Shown here piece after piece: positions 35,527 through 43,706 of a stretch of 64,000 nt of DNA. The first letter of the stretch is position 1. Every line of letters starts with the position of its first letter. Origin of the DNA: Lachnospiraceae bacterium (lineage in GTDB: Bacteria > Bacillota > Clostridia > Lachnospirales > Lachnospiraceae). The stretch covers positions 1 to 64,000 of the forward strand of contig SVFD01000008.1 in NCBI GenBank assembly GCA_015057025.1. Direction: 5' to 3'. The notes beneath the pieces were generated by a model. It saw only the letters and a list, made by a program, of their open reading frames with translations. It ran no database searches and was not told the DNA's origin. Both the position numbers and the translations under genes were made by a program.

Positions 35527-36756
35527 TTGAAAATACTGGTTTTGGCAGGCGGATATGATCAAATTGCCTTAATTCAAAAAATAAAAAAGCGCGGTCATTA
35601 TGTAATTTTAGCAGATTATTATAAGAATCCACCGGCAAAAGATGTGGCAGATATGCATTATCAAATCAGTACATTGGATGAGGATGCTGTTTGCAGGGTG
35701 GCCGAGGATGAACAGGTTGATATGATAGTAACCGCATGTACGGACCAGGCTTTAATGACGGTTGCATCGGTATCCGACAGACTGGGGTTGCCCACCTATC
35801 TTTCGAAAATGACTGCGTTGAATGTAACGAATAAAAGCAATATGAAAAAGCTGTTAAACGATTGTAATGTACCAACTGCATTCAGTTATATATTTAAAAG
35901 AACAGAAGAAATAAATTATAATTTGTTTGAAGGAACATATCCGTTAGTTATTAAACCTTGTGATTGCAACAGTTCAAAAGGTGTTGTAAAGGTACAATCT
36001 TTTGAAAAGTTAAAAAAAGCAGTACAAGATGCATTTGAGTTGAGTCGTTCGCATCAGGTTATTGTTGAAGAATTTATGGAAGGTATTGAACTTTCTATTG
36101 ATATTTGGAACGGCAATGATGAAATAAAAATCCTATCTGTTACCGAAACAATCAAACGAAAAGATAGTGAAAATGATTTTACTATTTGCGGAAGCGTATA
36201 TCCGGCAGGGATTAATCAGGATGATGAAAAACAGATATATGATATTGCTGAAAGAATTATAAATGGATTCGAATTGCCGAAAGGACCAGTATTAATTCAG
36301 GCAATAAAAACCAAGAATGGTATTAAGGTGATAGAATTTAGCGCCCGTATGGGTGGCGGCACTAAATATGAATTGATTGAGTTGATTTCAGGCGTTGACA
36401 TTATGGAAGTATACACGCAATTAGTGTTGGATAATATGGTGAAAAGCGTAGAACCTAAAAAAACAACTAAAAGCATAGAGATGATATATATTTATGCGAG
36501 GGATGGGGTTTTCTGTAAATTGCTTGGTTTTGAAGATTGTAAAAAAGAAAAGATTATTGATGACTATTTTTTATATAAGACACCGGGGACAGAGATAAAA
36601 TCTGCCAAAACCAGTAGCGACAGAATCTCAGGTGTTATTATTTCGGCAACTAATCAAGAAGAATTACTGAAAAAAAAGCAGGAATTTCTTCATAGAGCAG
36701 ATATATGGGATATCAATAAAGAGAGCATGATGATAAAAGAAAGTATAGGAGAATGA
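35527..36756 (+). CDS. ATP-grasp domain carboxylate-amine ligase
   Basis: A 409-residue ATP-grasp enzyme: a pre-ATP-grasp fold (KILVLAGGYDQIALIQKIKKRG), MKKLLNDCNVPTAFSY, YPLVIKPCDCNSSKGVVKV (ATP-binding lysine and loop), VEEFMEGIELSID and the metal-site region VIEFSARMGGGTKYELI. These enzymes activate a carboxylate as acyl phosphate and join it to an amine. The start is TTG, with GAGGAAA upstream and no alternative near. It opens a four-gene run with a B12-type mutase, an opine dehydrogenase and an aminotransferase, which suggests it joins an unusual amino acid to a sugar or peptide. That is inference. Confidence 0.84.
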   Translation: MKILVLAGGYDQIALIQKIKKRGHYVILADYYKNPPAKDVADMHYQISTLDEDAVCRVAEDEQVDMIVTACTDQALMTVASVSDRLGLPTYLSKMTALNVTNKSNMKKLLNDCNVPTAFSYIFKRTEEINYNLFEGTYPLVIKPCDCNSSKGVVKVQSFEKLKKAVQDAFELSRSHQVIVEEFMEGIELSIDIWNGNDEIKILSVTETIKRKDSENDFTICGSVYPAGINQDDEKQIYDIAERIINGFELPKGPVLIQAIKTKNGIKVIEFSARMGGGTKYELIELISGVDIMEVYTQLVLDNMVKSVEPKKTTKSIEMIYIYARDGVFCKLLGFEDCKKEKIIDDYFLYKTPGTEIKSAKTSSDRISGVIISATNQEELLKKKQEFLHRADIWDINKESMMIKESIGE

Positions 36757-36762
36757 TATATC

Positions 36763-38418
36763 ATGTGTGAGAAAAAAGGTCTGGTAATGGGAGCTTCCAT
36801 CGGAAATTGTGTTCACGTTGCCGGTGTTGTTCATTTTTTAAATTTGGCTGAAAAGGAAGGATATATTACGGACTTTTTAGGTCCTGCTGTATCAGTAGAA
36901 TATTTATTTCAACAAATTATTGAAAAAAAGCCTTCCATAGTTGGAGTAAGTTATCGTTTAACGCCGGACAATGTTATTCCATTACTGGATGCAATTGATA
37001 AGAAAAGAAAAGAAGTTTCTTGGGATATTAAATGGGTATTTGGTGGAACAAAACCCGTAGCAGATGTGGCAAAAAAATACGGATTTTTTTCTTTTATTTC
37101 AGATGGTTTTGATGATATTAATGACAGCATCCGTTTTTTACGGGGAAAAGAGCAGAAGGATTCAAAAGAAAGCTATGCGAATAACATTATTGATAGAATT
37201 CATGAAAATTATCCATATCCCGTATTAAGACATCACTACGGAAGACCGTCTTTGGAGGAAACGGTAGAAGGTGTAAGAAAGATAGCAGAAGCAAAGGTTT
37301 TGGATGTGATTTCATTGGGACCGGATCAGAATGCACAAGAGTTTTTCTTTCATCCCGAGCAAATGAAGAATGAGTTTACCGGGGCCGGAGGAGTTCCGGT
37401 TAGAACAAGAGAAGATTTTATAAAATTGAAAGAAGCATCCCAATGCGGAAATTATCCATTAATGAGATGCTATAGCGGAACTGAAGATGTTTTTGACTAT
37501 GCCCAGATGCTTTTAGAAACTATAGATAATGCATGGACTGCAATTCCATTGTGTTGGTATAACGAATTGGACGGCAGAGGCAAAAGAGCAATAGAAGTAG
37601 CGATGAAAGAAGCACAGGAACTGATTCACTGGCATGCAAAGAAAGAAGTTACTGTAGAAATAAATGAACCGCATCATTGGGGATTAAGAGATTCGCATGA
37701 TGTTATTGCGGTTGCCATGGCTTATATTAGCGCATATAATGCGAAAAAATTAGGAGTCAAAAATTATATTGCACAGTACATGTTTAATAATCCTAACGGC
37801 CTTTCTTTTTCGATGGATTTAGCTAAAATTTTGGCAATGATAGAGATGGTTGAAAGTTTACATGATTCTGAGTTTACATCATACCGCGAAGTACGTACAG
37901 GGTTGGCTTTGTTGAATGCAGATATGTATGTTGCAAAAGGCCAGCTTTCAGCATCAACTTTTATGCAGATGGTGGTAAAACCGCATATTATTCATGTGGT
38001 AGGATTTTGTGAGGCAGATCACGCTGCAAGTGCGGAAGAAGTAATTGAAAGCTGTCGTATAGTAAAAGGTGTTATACGACATTGCCTGGAAGATAATTTT
38101 TCGATTGAAAAGGATGAATCTATCATAAGAAGAAAAGAAGAATTGATTTCAGAGGCAAAGTTTTTATTAGATTTTATTTGCAAAGAATATAAAGAATATG
38201 ATGATCCTTTAGCAAATTCGGAGGTTTTATCCGATTGTATTAAAAAGGGATATATTGATGCTGTGCACATTTTAAAAAATGATAAGTTTATGGGAAAGCT
38301 TAAGACATCTGTTTGTGAAGGGAAATGTGTAGCCATTGATCCGATTACGCAGGAACCCATGACAGAAGCGCAAAGATTAAAGCAAATTCACGAACGGTTT
38401 AAAGGAAACGGAAAATAA
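36763..38418 (+). CDS. cobalamin-dependent mutase-like protein (glutamate mutase type), B12 and TIM-barrel domains in one chain
   Basis: A 551-residue protein. Residues 5-125 look like a B12-binding Rossmann domain: VMGASIGNCVHVAGVVHFLNLAEKEGY keeps the H-x-x-G of the DxHxxG signature (the Asp position is Cys), followed by PSIVGVSYRLTP and WVFGGTKPVADVAKKYGFF. The rest looks like the large subunit of methylaspartate (glutamate) mutase: PVRTREDFIKLKEA, NEPHHWGLRDSHDVIAVAMAYISAYNAKKLGVKNYIAQYMFNNPNG and the EADHAASAEEVIESC end. In known glutamate mutase these parts are separate chains (S and E). I infer an AdoCbl radical rearrangement of an amino acid. Confidence 0.72.
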   Translation: MCEKKGLVMGASIGNCVHVAGVVHFLNLAEKEGYITDFLGPAVSVEYLFQQIIEKKPSIVGVSYRLTPDNVIPLLDAIDKKRKEVSWDIKWVFGGTKPVADVAKKYGFFSFISDGFDDINDSIRFLRGKEQKDSKESYANNIIDRIHENYPYPVLRHHYGRPSLEETVEGVRKIAEAKVLDVISLGPDQNAQEFFFHPEQMKNEFTGAGGVPVRTREDFIKLKEASQCGNYPLMRCYSGTEDVFDYAQMLLETIDNAWTAIPLCWYNELDGRGKRAIEVAMKEAQELIHWHAKKEVTVEINEPHHWGLRDSHDVIAVAMAYISAYNAKKLGVKNYIAQYMFNNPNGLSFSMDLAKILAMIEMVESLHDSEFTSYREVRTGLALLNADMYVAKGQLSASTFMQMVVKPHIIHVVGFCEADHAASAEEVIESCRIVKGVIRHCLEDNFSIEKDESIIRRKEELISEAKFLLDFICKEYKEYDDPLANSEVLSDCIKKGYIDAVHILKNDKFMGKLKTSVCEGKCVAIDPITQEPMTEAQRLKQIHERFKGNGK

Positions 38419-38419
38419 T

Positions 38420-39472
38420 ATGAATGAAAAGGTAACAATAATTGGCGGCGGACATCAGGGATTAGCAATGGCTGCGCATTTAACAAAACACGGAGTTAAG
38501 TGCTATTTGTGGAACAGGACTGTGGAAAATATTAAAGATATCGTGAAAGATAAGGAGATTATTTGCAAGGGTATCTATGAGGAAACATTAAAAATAGAAT
38601 GTGCGTCAGGTAATATTCAGGATGTTTTACAGAAAACAATTATGGTTACTACACCATCTACAGCACATAAGGATGTGGCTGCAATGCTTGCAAAATATGT
38701 GGATGATTCATTTTGTATTATATTGAATCCGGGCAGAACATTTGGAGCAGTAGAATTTATCAGAACTTTGAAGGAAAACGGATGCACTAAGCTTCCTATT
38801 GTTGCAGAGACACAGACAATTGCATATACCTGTAGAAGAGAAAAGAAGAATATAGTATATATATATGCATTAAAGAAAGGGATTCCAATTGCAACTTATA
38901 AAAGTGCAGATGTGCATAGAGTGTTTGATTATATGCCCGAATGTTTATCAGAAGCATTTATCCCGGTAAATTCTTACTATCAGACTTCTCTAAGTAATAT
39001 AGGAATGATTCTTCACTGTGCTCCGGTGCTGATGAATATTGGTTGGATAGAAAATGACAAGGTGGATTTCAAATATTATTACGAGGGAATATCTCCATCT
39101 GTGGCGGCTTTTTTAGAAAAAATGGACAATGAGCGCATAGAAGTGGCGCATAAAATGGGAATAACTGTATTATCTGTAAAAGAATGGTTGCAACATACAT
39201 ATTCTACTGAAGGCGAAAACCTATATGAACATTTAAGAAGTAATATTTTTTATAAGGATATTGATGCTCCATTAAGTATTCATCATAGATATATTGAAGA
39301 GGATGTGCCTAACGGATTAGTACCGATTGAAGCACTGGGAAAACAGCTCGGAGTTTCAACTCTCAACATTTCTTTGATTATTGATTTGGCAAATGCAGTT
39401 ATGAATACGAATTATCGTAAAAACGGCAGGAATATACAACATCTACTTAAAGAAGAGGATAAAAAATGGTAA
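38420..39472 (+). CDS. opine (octopine/nopaline-type) dehydrogenase
   Basis: A 350-residue NAD(P)-dependent enzyme: KVTIIGGGHQGLAMAAHLTKHGVKCYLWNRT is the Rossmann entry, VTTPSTAHKDVAAMLAKYV and IILNPGRTFGAVEFI follow, and the C-terminal half has the octopine-DH fold (SLSNIGMILHCAPVLMNIGWI, YEGISPSVAAFLEKMDNERIEVAHKMGI). The family reductively joins a 2-oxo acid to an amino group. Opine units such as N-(1-carboxyethyl)-lysine are known in some enterobacterial O-antigens, so such an enzyme in a glycan locus makes chemical sense. It follows the mutase gene by one base and overlaps the aminotransferase gene by 7. Confidence 0.82.
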   Translation: MNEKVTIIGGGHQGLAMAAHLTKHGVKCYLWNRTVENIKDIVKDKEIICKGIYEETLKIECASGNIQDVLQKTIMVTTPSTAHKDVAAMLAKYVDDSFCIILNPGRTFGAVEFIRTLKENGCTKLPIVAETQTIAYTCRREKKNIVYIYALKKGIPIATYKSADVHRVFDYMPECLSEAFIPVNSYYQTSLSNIGMILHCAPVLMNIGWIENDKVDFKYYYEGISPSVAAFLEKMDNERIEVAHKMGITVLSVKEWLQHTYSTEGENLYEHLRSNIFYKDIDAPLSIHHRYIEEDVPNGLVPIEALGKQLGVSTLNISLIIDLANAVMNTNYRKNGRNIQHLLKEEDKKW

Positions 39473-40569
39473 ACAAAAACATTTATGTTACACAGGCTTC
39501 ACTGCCACCATTTGAAGAATACATACAGGAAATAAGTGATATATGGCAATCCCGCAGATTAACCAATATGGGAGAAAAGCATGTTAAGCTTAGTGATGAG
39601 TTAAAATCTTATTTGGATGTGGACAATATAGAATTATTATCAAATGGTCATATGGCGTTGGAATTATCGTTGCAGGCATTGAAACTGGAGGGAGAAGTCA
39701 TTACCACTCCTTTTACGTTTGCGTCAACGACACATTCTATTGTACGTAATGGATTGAAACCTGTTTTTTGTGATATAAAAGCATCGGATTTTACGATAGA
39801 TGAAACGAAAATAGAAGAACTGATTACGGATAAAACATCAGCCATTGTTCCTGTGCATGTTTATGGAAACATTTGCAATATTGAAGCAATTGAAAACATT
39901 GCCAAGAAACATAATTTAAAAGTGATTTATGATGCGGCTCATAGTTTTGGAGAACGATATAAAAATAAGGCTGTTGGAAACTTTGGAGATGTTTCATGTT
40001 TCAGTTTTCATGCAACAAAGGTATTTAATACAATAGAAGGCGGAGCTGCATGTTTTCGGGATAAAGAGCTTGGTTTAGAGATATACCGGCTTAAAAATTT
40101 CGGTATTAGAGGTCCGGAGGTTGTGGATGGTATCGGTGCTAATGCCAAAATGAATGAATTTGCGGCAGCAATGGGAATTTGTAACTTGCGTCACATACCG
40201 GAACAGATAAATAAACGCAAGGCATGTTATGAAAGATATATGAATCAGTTGCGGGATGTGGATGGCATTGATCTGAATTCGATTCAAGCAGAAGTAGAAT
40301 CTAATTATTCATATTTTCCGGTTGTTTTTTATGATGAGTATGGGATGTCCAGGGACGATGTTTTCAATAAATTAGCAGAGCAAAATATTCATGCCAGAAA
40401 ATATTTTTATCCTTTAACAAATATGTTTGATTGTTATTCGGGCATGTACGATGCAAATAAGACCCCGATTGCTTTGGATATCAGTAAGAGGATATTAACA
40501 TTACCCCTGTATGCAGATTTGGAATTTGATGTTATTGATAAAGTATGTGAAATTATACGTAAAAAATAA
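39466..40569 (+). CDS. DegT/DnrJ/EryC1 family sugar aminotransferase
   Basis: A 367-residue PLP enzyme: SNGHMALELSLQALKL, TTPFTFASTTHSIVRNGLKPVFCDI, IYDAAHSFGERY (PLP-binding Asp) and SFHATKVFNTIEGGAA with the Schiff-base lysine, unlike RfbH where this lysine is lost. It transfers an amino group from glutamate to a keto-sugar nucleotide, for example VioA- or FdtB-type. An amino sugar would supply the amine needed by the neighbouring ATP-grasp enzyme. The SD AAGAGGA lies in the preceding gene, with 7 bases overlap. Confidence 0.86.
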   Translation: MVNKNIYVTQASLPPFEEYIQEISDIWQSRRLTNMGEKHVKLSDELKSYLDVDNIELLSNGHMALELSLQALKLEGEVITTPFTFASTTHSIVRNGLKPVFCDIKASDFTIDETKIEELITDKTSAIVPVHVYGNICNIEAIENIAKKHNLKVIYDAAHSFGERYKNKAVGNFGDVSCFSFHATKVFNTIEGGAACFRDKELGLEIYRLKNFGIRGPEVVDGIGANAKMNEFAAAMGICNLRHIPEQINKRKACYERYMNQLRDVDGIDLNSIQAEVESNYSYFPVVFYDEYGMSRDDVFNKLAEQNIHARKYFYPLTNMFDCYSGMYDANKTPIALDISKRILTLPLYADLEFDVIDKVCEIIRKK

Positions 40570-40596
40570 GCGTGTAAGGAAGGTTTGACAAAAAAT

Positions 40597-41691
40597 ATGT
40601 ATGACTACCTAATTGTAGGAGCCGGTCTTTTCGGGGCGGTTTTTGCACATGAAGCAACAAAAAAAGGAAAAAAGTGTCTTTTAATAGACAAGCGTTCGCA
40701 TATTGGTGGTAATGTATACACCGAAGATGTGGAAGGCATTCATGTTCACAAATACGGTGCGCACATTTTTCATACATCAAATAAAAAGGTATGGAATTAT
40801 GTAAATCAATTTACGGAGTTCAACAATTATGTAAATCAGCCTGTGGCAGTATATAAAGATGAATTATATAACCTTCCTTTTAACATGAATACATTTAGTA
40901 AAATGTGGGGCATTAAGACTCCGCAGGAAGCAAAAGATATGATTGCATCCCAGATTGCGGATTTGGATATAGAAGAACCGAAGAATCTGGAAGAGCAGGC
41001 ATTAAAGTTAGCGGGAAGGGATGTATACGAGAAACTGATTAAAGGTTATACAGAGAAACAGTGGGGACGTCCCTGTAGTGAATTACCTTCTTTTATCATT
41101 AAAAGACTTCCGCTACGTTTCCGTTATGATAATAATTATTTCAATGACCGCTATCAGGGAATTCCGATTGATGGATATACTGCAATGGTGGAAAAGATGT
41201 TGGAGGGAATTGAAGTAAGAACGAATACGGATTATTTTCGGTTTATCAGGGAAAATCCCAATATTGCCAATAAAACGGTTTATACCGGTATGATTGATGA
41301 ATTTTTTGATTTCTGTTACGGACATTTACAGTATCGCTCCGTACGTTTTGAATCGGAAGTATTAGATTGTGAGAATTATCAAGGCAATGCAGTGGTGAAT
41401 TATACGGACTGTGAGGTGCCGTATACGAGGATTATTGAGCATAAGCATTTTGCTTTTCAGGAAGGAAGTAAAACCGTAATCAGCAGGGAGTACTCGGAAG
41501 AATGGAAGCCGGGAGCAGAGCCTTATTATCCCATTAATGATGATAAGAATACTGTATTATTGCAAAAGTATATGGAACTGGCAGCAAAGCAGGAAAATGT
41601 GATTTTTGGCGGGCGTCTGGGATTGTATCGTTATTATGATATGGATAAGGTAATTGAAGCTGCTTTGGATTGTGTGGAAAAGCAGATATAA
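40597..41691 (+). CDS. glf: UDP-galactopyranose mutase
   Basis: A 364-residue flavoenzyme interconverting UDP-galactopyranose and UDP-galactofuranose. Signatures: YDYLIVGAGLFGAVFAHEATKKGKKCLLIDKRSHIGGNVYTEDVEGIHVHKYGAHIFHTSNKKVWNYV at the N-terminus, GYTEKQWGRPCSELP, RLPLRFRYDNNYFNDRYQGIP and the FGGRLGLYRYYDMD end. A TTG at 40585 is in frame but overlaps the SD AAGGAAGG; the ATG gives the usual family start. It implies galactofuranose in the glycan, with the GlfT-like transferase at 32074 as a possible user. Confidence 0.95.
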   Translation: MYDYLIVGAGLFGAVFAHEATKKGKKCLLIDKRSHIGGNVYTEDVEGIHVHKYGAHIFHTSNKKVWNYVNQFTEFNNYVNQPVAVYKDELYNLPFNMNTFSKMWGIKTPQEAKDMIASQIADLDIEEPKNLEEQALKLAGRDVYEKLIKGYTEKQWGRPCSELPSFIIKRLPLRFRYDNNYFNDRYQGIPIDGYTAMVEKMLEGIEVRTNTDYFRFIRENPNIANKTVYTGMIDEFFDFCYGHLQYRSVRFESEVLDCENYQGNAVVNYTDCEVPYTRIIEHKHFAFQEGSKTVISREYSEEWKPGAEPYYPINDDKNTVLLQKYMELAAKQENVIFGGRLGLYRYYDMDKVIEAALDCVEKQI

Positions 41692-41704
41692 AGGGTATGA
41701 CAGC

Positions 41705-43702
41705 ATGGACAAAATAAGTGTAATTATACCGGTCTATAATGTAGAGGCTCATTTGCCCAAATGTGTGGAGAGTGTAATTCATCAAGCTTATTCCAATTTG
41801 GAGATTATTTTGGTGAATGACGGTTCTACGGATGATAGTGGGGCAATCTGTGATTCCTATGCAAAAAAGGATGCAAGAATCCGGGTAATACATAAAAAAA
41901 ACGGCGGACTTTCGGATGCAAGGAATTGTGGAATTGCAGAAGCGAAAGGGGAGTATTTGGCATTTGTGGATGCAGATGATTATATTGCTCCGGATATGTT
42001 TCGAATTATGTACGAAAGGATAAAGCAGGATGTATCGGATATGGCAGTCTGCAGTTTCCTTTTTGTAAATGAAAAAGGCGAAGCTTTAGTTAGTGAAAAT
42101 GAAGAAAATCCAATATCGGATGAGACTGTTGATAGAGTTGGTGCTGTACGAAAACTGGAGTATGTGAAGAAGTGGTATTTTTCGGTGGCCTGGAATAAAT
42201 TGTACAGCAGATGTTTGTTTGATGACATTAAATTCCCACAGGGCAGATTTCATGAAGATGAATATATTGCCCACATCATTTATCATAAATGTCAAAAAGT
42301 ATCTTTTATAAGCGATACGTTGTATTTTTATGTACAGCGAGAAGGAAGTATAACCGACACAATTAGCTTGAAACATCACTTGGATGAAGCAAATGCAATG
42401 CTTGAAAGAGCAGTTTTTGCAATGGATAAAGGGTACGATGCCTTATCAAGGGTTTCTTTGGATGTCATGATTCATAATATTTATGAATGTTACGGAAATA
42501 AGGATGATAACAGATATGGTGAGGAAATAAAAAAACTACAAAAAAAGTGCAGAAAGAACACCCTTCAGGTACTTTTATCACCGCTTCCTATAACGGAGAA
42601 AATCCGGTATATGACTTTTTGTATCAATGTTAAGTGGTTACACAATATCCATAACAATAACATTAAAAGAAAAAAGAATCGGTTTGATAAAAAGATTTGT
42701 AAAAATATAAATAAAATCCGTAAAGCCGGACAAAATTGCATTTTTCTCATGGCAACTCCTGTGCACGGGAATCTTGGAGACCATGCTATAGTATATGCGC
42801 AAAAGAAATTACTGCAGGATCTTCAGTTGCAAGATTATCTGATAGAAATTTCTATGGAAGAGTATAAGACATATAAGGAAGTGTTAAAGGAACGAATTCA
42901 ATCTTCTGATATGATTTTACTTTGCGGCGGCGGTCATTTGGGAACTCTTTGGCCGGCAGAAGATAATGTGATTTCGGAAATTGTTGATACCTATCGGAAT
43001 AATCCGATAATTGTCTTTCCGCAGACCTGTTTTTATGATGAAAATGATATGGCGAAGCAACGTATGTTAAGAAACCGTATCATTTATTCCAAGGCCGGTA
43101 AGCTGAAAGTATTCCTTCGGGACCAAAAGTCTTATAAAATTTTTTCTTCTGAATTTCCAATGGTACGAAACTATTTGGTACCGGATATGGTAACTTATAT
43201 GACACTGAAACCTTCTTTCTGCAAAACGGGAAGTTGTTTGATTTGTATGCGGGATGATAAAGAAAGTATTTTATCTACAACAGAAAGAAAACATTTATTG
43301 GAGGCGCTATCAGAAAAGGGTTATGATGTCATAATATGCTCCACCGTGGAACAGTATGGAATTGATAAAAAGGCAAGAGAAAGTGTACTTCATAAGAAGT
43401 GGCAACAATTTGCACAGGCCCGTCTGGTAGTGACAGACAGGCTCCACGGAATGCTTTTTGCAGCAATCAACCAAACACCGTGTTTGTACATGGATAATAT
43501 AAGCGGAAAAGTAAGCGGACAGGCAGAATGGCTGAAGGATTTAAGTTACATTACGGCGGTGAAGGGTGCAGAGGAACTGTTTGATAAAATAAAAGAATTT
43601 GAAAGTCCGGATACCGGGTTTGAATATAGCAACCAAGTGTTACAACCCTATTATGAAATATTAAAAAAAGAGATTAAAGATTCTTATTATTCTGTAAGGT
43701 AA
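41705..43702 (+). CDS. fusion: family 2 glycosyltransferase + polysaccharide pyruvyltransferase
   Basis: A 665-residue two-domain protein. Residues 1-320 are GT2 (ISVIIPVYNVEAHLPKCVESVIHQAYSNLEIILVNDGSTDDSG, VDADDYIAPDMF, SVAWNKLYSRCLFDDIKFPQGRFHEDEYIA), a relative of the four tandem transferases. Residues 340-665 are polysaccharide pyruvyltransferase (HGNLGDHAIVYAQ, ILLCGGGHLGTLWP, IVFPQTCF, FLRDQKSY, VVTDRLHGMLFAAINQTPCLYMDN), which puts a pyruvate ketal on a sugar and adds negative charge. A basic linker (NIKRKKNRFDKKICKNINKIRK) joins them. Start chosen at 41705; glf ends 14 bases before. One chain would add and then pyruvylate the same residue. Confidence 0.85.
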   Translation: MDKISVIIPVYNVEAHLPKCVESVIHQAYSNLEIILVNDGSTDDSGAICDSYAKKDARIRVIHKKNGGLSDARNCGIAEAKGEYLAFVDADDYIAPDMFRIMYERIKQDVSDMAVCSFLFVNEKGEALVSENEENPISDETVDRVGAVRKLEYVKKWYFSVAWNKLYSRCLFDDIKFPQGRFHEDEYIAHIIYHKCQKVSFISDTLYFYVQREGSITDTISLKHHLDEANAMLERAVFAMDKGYDALSRVSLDVMIHNIYECYGNKDDNRYGEEIKKLQKKCRKNTLQVLLSPLPITEKIRYMTFCINVKWLHNIHNNNIKRKKNRFDKKICKNINKIRKAGQNCIFLMATPVHGNLGDHAIVYAQKKLLQDLQLQDYLIEISMEEYKTYKEVLKERIQSSDMILLCGGGHLGTLWPAEDNVISEIVDTYRNNPIIVFPQTCFYDENDMAKQRMLRNRIIYSKAGKLKVFLRDQKSYKIFSSEFPMVRNYLVPDMVTYMTLKPSFCKTGSCLICMRDDKESILSTTERKHLLEALSEKGYDVIICSTVEQYGIDKKARESVLHKKWQQFAQARLVVTDRLHGMLFAAINQTPCLYMDNISGKVSGQAEWLKDLSYITAVKGAEELFDKIKEFESPDTGFEYSNQVLQPYYEILKKEIKDSYYSVR

Positions 43703-43706
43703 TGAT

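Noticed and set aside
36700-36762. Cobalamin riboswitch before the B12-type enzyme gene
   Set aside because: The gap is 6 bases and neither it nor the ATP-grasp leader shows the B12-box; regulation by B12 at this gene is not supported.
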